Below, in pieces: positions 1-5,283 of a DNA stretch of 5,283 bases. Under the pieces are notes generated by a model that saw nothing but the letters and a program-made list of their open reading frames with translations, ran no database searches and was not told the origin of the DNA. The translations under genes and the position numbers were made by a program. Origin of the DNA: Leptospira sp. (GTDB lineage Bacteria > Spirochaetota > Leptospiria > Leptospirales > Leptospiraceae); the NCBI GenBank assembly GCA_025457985.1, contig JALOTI010000178.1, positions 1 through 5,283 of the forward strand, given 5' to 3'. Within the stretch, counting starts at the first letter, position 1. Each line of letters begins with the position of its first letter.

Positions 1-870
1 TTCTCGGCTTTTTTTCTCAATGGAACCACTCTCATCTAACAGACCAAATTCGATTGCCTTTTTTTTGGCAGCATCTTTGCCTTCTGTATTCAAGATTCGA
101 ATGATTTCTTTGTCATACTGGTTGAGTTGGATTGAATGGACGCGGTAGTCCAAAAAAGCTTCCCAAGTGTACGGAACCCATTTTTTTACGATTTCTTCAC
201 CAATTGCCTTTGCAAAAAGACGGATTTCCAATTGTGCATGATCATCCATCCGTAGTGCCAAAAAATGCAGTAGATTATGCAAATCGATTTTCCAATAGGC
301 CTCTGTATATGTTGCGAGGGGAAGGTCTTTTCTAGCCTGTTCTCTAGCTACACCTAAATCCAATCGTTCTTGATAGATTTGACCTGCCAAAGATTGAAGC
401 TCTGTTTCTCTCTTTGTTAGGTGGTTTCCTTTGGATTCTTCAAGAAATCCATCACTGCCTTGTTTATTACCAGTGGATTGTACTCGCCACTCACCGGGCA
501 AAGTGGTCTGGGCAGAATCGATAGCTACGGAGTAACGCGTAGAGTATTCATTTACATTTGCCATTCTATGTCGAATCCATTGCCTCCATGTATCCATTGG
601 AACTCGCACATGGAGTTTCAATTCACACATTTCAAATGGAGTGCTATGTCTGTGGCGCATCAAGTAGCGGATCAGACCGCGGTCTTCATTTACTTTTTTT
701 GTACCTTTTCCATACGAAACGCGTGCCGCTTGTACAATAGATTCGTCGCCACCCATATAATCCACTAGCCTGACAAAGCCATCGTTTAAAATAGGGAAGG
801 GTTTTCCTAAAATGGAGTCTAATTCAGGCACAGATACTCTTGAGATGGATTCGAAATCAGATTGTTGCAT
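1..870 (-). CDS. thyX: Flavin-dependent thymidylate synthase ThyX (3' end beyond window)
   Basis: Makes dTMP from dUMP using methylene-tetrahydrofolate as carbon donor and FAD/NADPH for reduction; it is the cytoplasmic alternative to ThyA. The ATG is at 870-868, and the frame stays open for 290 codons to the left edge with no stop seen, so the C-terminus is missing, probably by only a few residues given the usual family length. The ThyX signature RHRxxxxNEYS is at residues 100-110 (RHR plus seven residues plus Ser, the FAD/dUMP-binding motif). An earlier RHRHSTPFE block is at 72-80. The C-terminal dUMP-binding block follows: RKDLPLATYTE at 180-190, then LALR (Arg207) and HAQLEIR at 211-217. 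All key residues appear intact. It diverges from the hydrolase gene across 79 bases. The ribosome site before the ATG is weak and A-rich. Family assignment is near certain; essentiality depends on whether thyA exists elsewhere, which is not visible here. Confidence 0.96.
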   Translation of the reverse strand, partial: MQQSDFESISRVSVPELDSILGKPFPILNDGFVRLVDYMGGDESIVQAARVSYGKGTKKVNEDRGLIRYLMRHRHSTPFEMCELKLHVRVPMDTWRQWIRHRMANVNEYSTRYSVAIDSAQTTLPGEWRVQSTGNKQGSDGFLEESKGNHLTKRETELQSLAGQIYQERLDLGVAREQARKDLPLATYTEAYWKIDLHNLLHFLALRMDDHAQLEIRLFAKAIGEEIVKKWVPYTWEAFLDYRVHSIQLNQYDKEIIRILNTEGKDAAKKKAIEFGLLDESGSIEKKSRE

Positions 871-949
871 ATTTGCTTTATTTTTTAGTTCTCAGGCATC
901 TGAAAAGTCGAAAAAACAGTAAAAGAAGAACTTAGAGAAAGGAAGCTCA
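871..949. promoter_or_regulatory. Divergent intergenic spacer between thyX and the GAF-hydrolase gene
   Basis: This 79-base A/T-rich spacer separates two genes read in opposite directions, so it must hold or closely adjoin both promoters unless these lie inside the flanking genes. I could not pick a convincing -35/-10 pair on either strand. A purine-rich stretch at 935-945 (AGAAAGGAAG) ends about 5 bases before the ATG at 950 and is a good ribosome-binding site that supports that start. A weak imperfect palindrome, TCAG-GCAT-CTGA, sits at 892-903; nothing else supports it as an operator. Confidence 0.4.
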
Positions 950-2830
950 ATGGCGATTGAAGAAACTTCATTTTGGGAAGATCGGCTGATAAAAAACTAC
1001 TCTCGGGACACAAACAAAAGCCTGATGGTAAGTCCAGAACGAATCTTCGTTTTCCCCGTACCAAAACCAACATTTTCATTTATTGAAAGCATTTGGCAGT
1101 CTTTCACAAACAAGATGGTTTCTCTGGTCGACTTTGATGATGAACCTATCTTCAGTTTTTCGATCTTTGAAGTGATAGACAAAGATGAATTAAAAATCGT
1201 TTCTACTTCGACCCACTTTAAACTCCGAGAGATTGCTGAACGAAGAAAAATTCCAGGCATTGAAGAATACATTAAAAAATCAAGGCCCATCCATCTCAGT
1301 GATCCAAGGAACGAATCCACTCGTTTTATCCAACAAGCAATAATTGATTTTAACAAGGGCCTGCGACCTGCGATCACTATCGTAAACCTAAAAGAAGAAG
1401 TGATTCACCCGGAAAAAAAAGTATTACTTTCGGAAACAATGAATTATGCAATCGGATTACCCCTGTTTGTTAACGAAAATCCTATTGGGATTCTCTGGGG
1501 GATCACAAAAGATCCAATTCCTGAAGACAAATTAAGACCACTCACGTTACAGTTGTACTCCCTATTTGATGTGATTGAGTTTGTGGTCGCAAAAGAAATG
1601 GAAACAGGAAATGACCATTACATTGCGCAAAAGAACATTGAAAAAGCGGACACTGTGTCCAATTCTAAAAACCTTTTTTACACTACCACAAAAGATCAAA
1701 AAGAACCTGTTACATCTATAATCTTTAAGTCCCATCAGTACAATATCGAATACAGGATGGACGCATCCTTCATAATCCCAACTTCTGATGGTTATGCGGT
1801 ATCCTTAAAGAGTTTCACGCCTGAAAAACTAAATACAACTGGTAAAAACATTCTTCTTATACCTGGATTTTTTTGTCGCAGATCCGTTATGGACAAATTG
1901 GCAAAAGAACTCGCTCTCAAATATGGATACCGAGTTTTTCTAATGGATATGAGGGGACGATCTAGACAAACTATGCCAAAACATGGCAGTAGAGAAGGTT
2001 GGACTGCGGACAATTATATACAAGATGATTTTCCAGAAGTACTTCGATGGATTCGTTGGCACTATCCGAGTGAAAGAACTGTTGTGGTAGGACATTCGAT
2101 GGGTGGTATGATCCCTAGATTTTATGTTTCTTCTTATGAGCAAATCAAAGCAATGAAAGAAGAGTACAACCTTCCTAAACCAGAAGAGTATATAGCCGGG
2201 ATTGTATCGATAACATCGCCTAACTACATTAGTTTAAAATCTAATTTTATTGGGTTGGACACGCTAAAAAAAGGATTTAGTATGCTTCCTCATAAAATGC
2301 TGTCCGATATGATTTTGAGTATGGCTTCATTTTCGATGCAAGCAACGATTCAAACGATAGATCTTAAGAAATTTTTCAAACTTATTTTGAATCTACATTC
2401 TGGATTGAGGAATTTCAGTTATGATATCGGAACCAAAGTATTAACAATCAAAGACTTTGTTGGTTACAAAGAAATTACGCCTCCTGAGTGGTATTTTCTC
2501 ATGGAAGATGTATTTTGCGAAGAATCGGTCTCCGTAATTATGCAATTTTTCCAAAGTCAAATTTCGAATGAAAAAAGTTTTTGGTCGAATGATGGTAAAA
2601 TCAATTATACTGAGAATTTTATCAAAAATTTCAATCTACCAATTTACAGCGTTGTTGGCACAATCGATAAAATAGTTCCAGAAGAAACTTTGGATGATTT
2701 AGATTTACTTCCTTCGGAAAACAAAGTCGTAACTAAATTTGAACAGGGTCACCTAGGAATTATTTTTCACGGCGAAACCGTACGTAAAATTTGTGAAGGT
2801 GCAAATGAATGGATTCTCAAGTTGCCATAA
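950..2830 (+). CDS. GAF-like / alpha/beta-hydrolase fusion protein (probable lipase or esterase)
   Basis: A 626-residue protein with no signal peptide or clear membrane span, so probably cytoplasmic. Residues about 40-215 resemble a GAF-type sensor fold: alternating hydrophobic strands ending in GLPLFVNENPIGILWGI (169-185), the usual GAF 'friendly surface then GIL' pattern. A polar linker (about 220-265) leads to an alpha/beta hydrolase. Its oxyanion strand is ILLIPGF (301-307), the nucleophile elbow is GHSMGG with Ser383, the likely acid is Asp573 in GTIDKIVP, and the likely base is His601 in EQGHLG. The region around 400-540 would form a large helical cap. The strand leading in, FIIPTSDGYAVSL, resembles that of acid-lipase-like hydrolases. 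The substrate cannot be told; lipid, ester or polyhydroxyalkanoate-like substrates are possible. The start is backed by the purine-rich ribosome site just upstream. The hydrolase call is strong, while the GAF call is an inference from sequence pattern. The 3' end lies inside a terminator-like hairpin. Confidence 0.9.
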   Translation: MAIEETSFWEDRLIKNYSRDTNKSLMVSPERIFVFPVPKPTFSFIESIWQSFTNKMVSLVDFDDEPIFSFSIFEVIDKDELKIVSTSTHFKLREIAERRKIPGIEEYIKKSRPIHLSDPRNESTRFIQQAIIDFNKGLRPAITIVNLKEEVIHPEKKVLLSETMNYAIGLPLFVNENPIGILWGITKDPIPEDKLRPLTLQLYSLFDVIEFVVAKEMETGNDHYIAQKNIEKADTVSNSKNLFYTTTKDQKEPVTSIIFKSHQYNIEYRMDASFIIPTSDGYAVSLKSFTPEKLNTTGKNILLIPGFFCRRSVMDKLAKELALKYGYRVFLMDMRGRSRQTMPKHGSREGWTADNYIQDDFPEVLRWIRWHYPSERTVVVGHSMGGMIPRFYVSSYEQIKAMKEEYNLPKPEEYIAGIVSITSPNYISLKSNFIGLDTLKKGFSMLPHKMLSDMILSMASFSMQATIQTIDLKKFFKLILNLHSGLRNFSYDIGTKVLTIKDFVGYKEITPPEWYFLMEDVFCEESVSVIMQFFQSQISNEKSFWSNDGKINYTENFIKNFNLPIYSVVGTIDKIVPEETLDDLDLLPSENKVVTKFEQGHLGIIFHGETVRKICEGANEWILKLP

Positions 2831-2846
2831 GGCAACTTTTGAGAAT
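2813..2846. terminator. Bidirectional terminator-like hairpin at convergent junction
   Basis: Left arm ATTCTCAAGTTGCC (2813-2826), loop ATAA (2827-2830), right arm GGCAACTTTTGAGAAT (2831-2846). The arms pair over 14 bases apart from a two-base TT bulge on the right. The stop codon of the hydrolase gene (2828-2830) forms the loop, and the SRPBCC-like gene ends at 2852 on the other strand. No strong U-tract follows on either strand, so efficiency is uncertain, but position and symmetry suit termination of both converging transcripts. Confidence 0.7.
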
Positions 2847-2851
2847 TTCAT

Positions 2852-3373
2852 TTATCGTCCGCTAAATCTATTTCTCAGAAAACCCATTTCTTTTTGGAGG
2901 TTTGCATCCCTTCCTGAAAGAAATGTGGCACCTCTGACCAAAAGACTTTGGATCTCACTTTCCTCTTTGACCGTAACGCTAGTTCCTTGTGCTTTTTTCT
3001 CCAAGGTATAAGTCCATGTCCCTCTAAACTTAAAGTTGGAGTCAACAAGGGAAATAATCCAAACCTTTGGCTTAATTTTTTCCTGAACTTCAAACACCAT
3101 ATATCCCCCGAGGTTTGGAATTTCTCTCCATTTTTTGGGAGAACCATCAGGGAAGGTCTCAATGATTTCTATGGATTGAACTTCAGAGCGACGGTTCGGT
3201 AGATCTTTGACATCTGTTAGATAGGACCAAATATCCTCGTCCTCAGCCCGTAACCATTCCGTCAGGGAACCTTCAAATTTTGGTTCAGAAAACATTCCTG
3301 CACCTAAAAACAAGCCGACTAAAGCGATGAGTAAAAAACTGATTCCCAAAGATACAAATAGAAGCCGCTTCAT
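2852..3373 (-). CDS. Membrane-anchored SRPBCC-like (START/polyketide-cyclase-fold) protein
   Basis: A 173-residue protein. It starts with MKR and a hydrophobic span at about residues 4-26 without a lipobox Cys, so it is likely a signal anchor with the rest outside the cytoplasmic membrane. The remainder reads like an SRPBCC hydrophobic-ligand fold: an early 'ED-IW-YLTDVKDLPNRRSEV' helix and strand (45-65), a KKWREIP segment (80-86), FEVQEKIKPKVWIISLVD (94-111), a GTWTYTLEKKAQGTSVTVKEESE meander (118-140), and a C-terminal helix with NLQKEMGFLRNRF. SRPBCC proteins bind or modify hydrophobic ligands; no ligand or catalytic residue can be named. The frame runs open upstream to 3508, but that extension overlaps the opposite-strand NTF2-like gene and would bury the hydrophobic start, so the ATG at 3373 is preferred. 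It diverges from the NTF2-like gene over 51 bases. Fold assignment is by pattern only. Confidence 0.75.
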   Translation of the reverse strand: MKRLLFVSLGISFLLIALVGLFLGAGMFSEPKFEGSLTEWLRAEDEDIWSYLTDVKDLPNRRSEVQSIEIIETFPDGSPKKWREIPNLGGYMVFEVQEKIKPKVWIISLVDSNFKFRGTWTYTLEKKAQGTSVTVKEESEIQSLLVRGATFLSGRDANLQKEMGFLRNRFSGR

Positions 3374-3384
3374 AACTTTTTTTC

Positions 3385-3414
3385 TTGCTCTCTTTTCAAA
3401 AGTACAAACATAAT
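3385..3414 (+). promoter_or_regulatory. Possible promoter of the NTF2-like gene within a 51-base divergent spacer
   Basis: TTGCTC (3385-3390) and CATAAT (3409-3414) are separated by 18 bases and resemble sigma-70 -35 and -10 boxes. A start point about 7 bases after the -10 box would fall at roughly 3421, only a few bases before the ATG at 3425. On the opposite strand the same A/T core reads TAAATTATG and could serve the SRPBCC-like gene, but I see no good -35 partner for it. Both calls are weak. Confidence 0.35.
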
Positions 3415-3424
3415 TTACCCCACT

Positions 3425-3898
3425 ATGCACCCTAATGAAGAATTGATCACTAAATTTTATTCCGCATTCCAAAACAAAGATGGAAATACGATGGTTTCCT
3501 GTTATCACGAAAATATCGAATTTTCCGATCCAGCATTTCGAGATCTAAAGGGCAAAGAGGCTGGAGCAATGTGGCTTATGCTATTGGAACGAAGTCAAAA
3601 TCTTACCATTCGTTTTTCAAATATCAAGGCGGATGGAGAAAAAGGTTCTGCAGACTGGGAAGCCGATTACAATTTCAGCAAAACTGGACGCATGGTTCAT
3701 AATAAAATACATGCGGAATTCACATTCGAGAATGGAAAGATAAGAACACATAAGGATCACTTTTCGATGTGGAAGTGGCTGGGGATGGCAATGGGACCAG
3801 TCGGATATCTTTTGGGTTGGCTACCAAGTCTTGGAAATAAAGTTTCCAAAGAAGCAACGACTGGACTCCAAATGTATATGAAAAGAAAGAGAATGTAG
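3425..3898 (+). CDS. NTF2-like / SnoaL-like fold protein
   Basis: A 157-residue soluble protein with the hallmarks of the NTF2/SnoaL superfamily: an opening helix with NEELITKFYSAFQNKD (4-19), then MVSCYHENIEFSDPAFRDLKG (23-43), in which the 'Y-x-E/D-NIEFSDP' strand is typical, a middle strand WEADYNF, and a closing strand pair around AEFTFENGKIRTHKDHFSMW. SnoaL-like members are small cone-shaped proteins that either bind hydrophobic ligands or act as isomerases/cyclases; catalytic type cannot be set from sequence here. The C-terminal 35 or so residues (GPVGYLLGWLPSLGNK, then a basic tail KRKRM) extend past the core and look amphipathic. The start agrees with the family's usual N-terminus although no Shine-Dalgarno sequence precedes it. 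Its divergent neighbour is another small-ligand-fold protein. The 3' end sits in a hairpin shared with the rhodanese gene. Confidence 0.85.
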   Translation: MHPNEELITKFYSAFQNKDGNTMVSCYHENIEFSDPAFRDLKGKEAGAMWLMLLERSQNLTIRFSNIKADGEKGSADWEADYNFSKTGRMVHNKIHAEFTFENGKIRTHKDHFSMWKWLGMAMGPVGYLLGWLPSLGNKVSKEATTGLQMYMKRKRM

Positions 3899-3905
3899 CT
3901 CTTTC
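3885..3905. terminator. Short bidirectional terminator-like hairpin
   Basis: GAAAGAG (3885-3891) and CTCTTTC (3899-3905) pair perfectly over 7 bases around a 7-base loop that contains the TAG stop of the NTF2-like gene. T-rich sequence follows on the plus strand (ATTATTTT) and CTTTTC-like sequence on the minus strand. The rhodanese gene stops at 3907 on the opposite strand, so the hairpin lies in the 8-base convergent gap. The stem is short and only moderately GC-rich, so activity is uncertain. Confidence 0.5.
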
Positions 3906-3906
3906 A

Positions 3907-4248
3907 TTATTTTGGCATGTTGCTAAGTCCACCTGCGTTTGTTATATTGGTAAATCCAATCGACTCTAAATAGGACTTAGCACTTCCACTCCGTCCACCT
4001 GAGGCACAATAGACGATTATCGGTTTGTCCTTTTCACCAAATTCGGAAACACGTTTCTCTACTTGATCAACAGGTATATTTAAAGCTCCAGGGAAATGAC
4101 CTGATTGGTATTCACCGACTGTTCTTACATCTACAATCAATGCACCTGATGCTATCTTAGCTTTGATTTCTTCCATACCTGAGGCATTGCGTGCCCTCAA
4201 AAAGTACACTACGATTCCGAGGCCTATGATGAGAATTATATACATCAT
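3907..4248 (-). CDS. Single-span membrane-anchored rhodanese-domain protein
   Basis: A 113-residue protein: a hydrophobic span at residues about 3-17, an RAR stop-transfer segment (18-20), then one rhodanese domain. The domain shows the entry motif IVDVRTVGEYQSGHFPGALNIP (38-59) and the active-site loop YCASGGRS with catalytic Cys81 and Arg86 in the expected C-x4-R spacing. It ends with the GFTNITNAGG segment usual for the family, followed by LSNMPK. Single-domain rhodaneses move sulfane sulfur from donors such as thiosulfate or persulfides to acceptors; the true substrate is unknown. The positive residues after the span suggest the catalytic domain faces the cytoplasm (inference). The ATG at 4248 lies 4 bases after the stop of the HisI-like gene, which indicates one transcript. 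A second ATG follows directly at 4245. In-frame ATGs further upstream lie inside the HisI-like gene and would place a polar stretch before the membrane span, so they are not preferred. Confidence 0.88.
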   Translation of the reverse strand: MMYIILIIGLGIVVYFLRARNASGMEEIKAKIASGALIVDVRTVGEYQSGHFPGALNIPVDQVEKRVSEFGEKDKPIIVYCASGGRSGSAKSYLESIGFTNITNAGGLSNMPK

Positions 4249-4252
4249 ATAT

Positions 4253-4933
4253 TTATTCAATTTTATCTCCCACTTTATTAGAATAGACGAATGAAACCTG
4301 CGAGTCATTTCGTAACTCTCGAAAAAAGCATGAATAGTATCCTGTGTGACAGGCAGCACCTATTTGGTTTGTTTTATACAGAATATAAAAAGGATCTAAA
4401 TGGATGAAAATCTCCTGTAGATGCTGCAAATGACCGGACTCTTCACCTTTGACCCATTTTCCATTTCGCGAACGACTGAAGTATGTCCCAAGTCCAGATT
4501 CAATTGCGGAAACCAAACTCTCTTTTTTTCCCCAAGCAAGCATTAGATCTTTGCCTGTGGGATCTTGTGCTAGGAAAGGACAGAGTGGTGGGAATTGCGC
4601 CAAATACTTCGCCAAATCCTCGCCACCAATTGATAGAGAACCATTCTTCCAGATCGGTATCAATGTCGCATTTAATTTGAATTGGGGATCATTTGGAGCA
4701 AATGATTGCGAATGGGATGCTGAACTTTTAGTATCGATAAACGATAACTTAGGATCGACAACTAAAAAACAATCTTCATCACAATCGACAAACAATTGTT
4801 TATCTTCAAAAGGAAAGTTTTTTAAGTAGTTTTCCATTGTCTCAGAAGATAATATCTGAAGCAAAAATGTATCAGACAAAAATTCTTTTTTTTGCAGAAG
4901 GACAATCGAATTGTTGTTTGCGATTTGAATCAT
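4253..4933 (-). CDS. HisI-like protein (phosphoribosyl-AMP cyclohydrolase family) with N-terminal extension and altered metal motif
   Basis: A 226-residue protein. Residues about 113-206 match HisI, the cyclohydrolase of histidine synthesis: LAQDPTGKDLMLAW (121-134), TYFSRSRNGKWVKGEESGHLQ (150-170), NQIGAACHTGYYSCFFR (189-205) with Cys195, His196 and Cys202. Canonical HisI is little more than this domain; here about 110 unfamiliar residues precede it. The family's DCDxD motif, normally 16 residues before the CH pair and supplying one zinc Cys and the Mg-binding Asps, reads H-L-D-P-F (178-182), keeping only the central Asp180. A perfect DCDED followed by Cys occurs instead at residues 50-55 in the extension. 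The start is fixed by an ATGA overlap with the upstream cyclase gene, which suggests translational coupling. It may be a working HisI with a rebuilt metal site or a paralogue with another role. I withhold the hisI symbol because activity is doubtful. Confidence 0.85.
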   Translation of the reverse strand: MIQIANNNSIVLLQKKEFLSDTFLLQILSSETMENYLKNFPFEDKQLFVDCDEDCFLVVDPKLSFIDTKSSASHSQSFAPNDPQFKLNATLIPIWKNGSLSIGGEDLAKYLAQFPPLCPFLAQDPTGKDLMLAWGKKESLVSAIESGLGTYFSRSRNGKWVKGEESGHLQHLQEIFIHLDPFYILYKTNQIGAACHTGYYSCFFRELRNDSQVSFVYSNKVGDKIE

Positions 4934-5283
4934 GGCTTTTTCTCGATGGAAAAAACTTCAATAGGTTTGGATTTATTTTTTGAAGGCAGGTTTCCAACAG
5001 AACTCATTTTTATCGGAAGGGATGCAATATTTTGAATCTCTGATATCAATTCCTTGGATGCGAGCAGTGTTTTTTTTAGATCTTTTGCGTATGTTTCTAA
5101 TCGACTTGCTCCAGAAATTGCATCGCCAATTACGGTAAATTCCAAACTATCTTCTGAACCTGTGTTCCCAAAAAGTACAGAACCATAATGAAGACCAAAT
5201 CGCAAATTGAGTCCTTTTTCACCATCTGACTCTTTATTAAGATTGAATTCCGCTAATTTATCTAATATGGAAACAGCGCACAT
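4930..5283 (-). CDS. Class III adenylate/guanylate cyclase, C-terminal fragment (5' end beyond window)
   Basis: The last 117 residues of a class III nucleotide cyclase. The right edge cuts the gene; the ATG at 5283 is at the very edge and falls in the middle of the catalytic domain, so it is not the true start. Recognisable are LRFGLHYGSVLFGNTGSED (27-45 of the fragment, the 'GIHxGxVxxGNxGS' strand-loop), FTVIGDAISGASRLE (49-63), and the closing IEVFSIEKK strand. Asp54 in VIGD is the base-selecting position and favours ATP over GTP. Arg61 of the transition-state pair is present, but the usual Asn four residues before it is Ser57. The metal-binding Asps and substrate Lys lie outside the window, as do any sensor domains. 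The TGA stop overlaps the ATG of the HisI-like gene by 4 bases, making this the upstream partner in the operon. Confidence 0.9.
   Translation of the reverse strand: MCAVSILDKLAEFNLNKESDGEKGLNLRFGLHYGSVLFGNTGSEDSLEFTVIGDAISGASRLETYAKDLKKTLLASKELISEIQNIASLPIKMSSVGNLPSKNKSKPIEVFSIEKKP

Noticed and set aside
59..66. Run of eight T (A on the coding strand) inside thyX as a slippage-based phase switch
   Set aside because: Encodes Lys codons in an AT-rich genome near the 3' end of a housekeeping gene, and the frame is intact; homopolymers of this size are common here.
421..768. Plus-strand open frame of 115 codons
   Set aside because: It lies wholly antisense to thyX, whose conserved motifs span the same bases; the predicted peptide has no recognisable pattern.
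889..906. Imperfect palindrome TCAG-GCAT-CTGA in the thyX/hydrolase spacer as an operator
   Set aside because: Only four paired bases plus flanking A/T; expected by chance at this base composition.
3374..3508. Upstream extension of the SRPBCC-like gene to an ATG at 3508
   Set aside because: It would overlap the conserved start of the opposite NTF2-like gene and would put 45 unremarkable residues before an evident MKR-plus-hydrophobic membrane anchor.
4249..4359. Longer rhodanese starting at 4359 or 4308 inside the HisI-like gene
   Set aside because: The added residues are the HisI-like coding sequence read in another frame; the hydrophobic anchor begins naturally at the ATG at 4248.
4449..4829. 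Plus-strand open frame of 126 codons
   Set aside because: Antisense shadow of the HisI-like gene with no recognisable domain.
1..5283. Mobile elements, CRISPR, tRNA/rRNA, riboswitches, toxin-antitoxin or phage-defence genes
   Set aside because: No direct repeats, terminal inverted repeats, transposase or integrase motifs, tRNA-like cloverleaf or defence-type domains were seen on either strand.

Overview
The window looks like an ordinary chromosomal stretch of an AT-rich spirochaete, most probably Leptospira. This rests on general protein character (a flavin-dependent ThyX, a class III nucleotide cyclase, a GAF-like/hydrolase fusion, small single-span anchored proteins), on A/T-rich codon use, and on weak Shine-Dalgarno sequences. 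No marker gene fixes the genus. I see no tRNA, rRNA, CRISPR array, insertion sequence or prophage gene. Seven protein genes fill almost the whole window.

Layout: (1) 1-870, minus strand: thyX, flavin-dependent thymidylate synthase, cut by the left edge. (2) 871-949: short divergent spacer. (3) 950-2830, plus strand: a 626-residue protein with an N-terminal GAF-like region and a C-terminal alpha/beta hydrolase carrying an intact Ser-Asp-His triad. (4) 2813-2846: hairpin at the convergent junction, likely a two-way terminator. (5) 2852-3373, minus strand: membrane-anchored SRPBCC-like protein. (6) 3374-3424: 51-base divergent spacer with a possible promoter. (7) 3425-3898, plus strand: NTF2/SnoaL-like protein, possibly translated from a leaderless message. 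(8) 3885-3905: second convergent hairpin. (9) 3907-5283, minus strand: a tightly packed set transcribed from the right edge leftward, made of a class III cyclase fragment (overlapping the next gene by 4 bases), a HisI-like protein, and a single-span rhodanese.

The most interesting gene is the HisI-like one. Its C-terminal 95 or so residues are plainly phosphoribosyl-AMP cyclohydrolase, including the CHTG...C zinc-ligand segment. However, the DCDxD metal motif that normally precedes that segment reads H-L-D-P-F, so it has lost the zinc-ligand Cys and two of the three Asp. A perfect DCDED motif instead lies about 128 residues upstream, in an N-terminal extension that ordinary HisI lacks. Either the metal site has been rebuilt from a new place, or the protein has left the histidine pathway. 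The cyclase next to it has also replaced the usual transition-state Asn with Ser. No wholly new multi-gene system is evident. The cyclase/HisI-like/rhodanese cluster and the GAF-hydrolase fusion are the parts worth following up.
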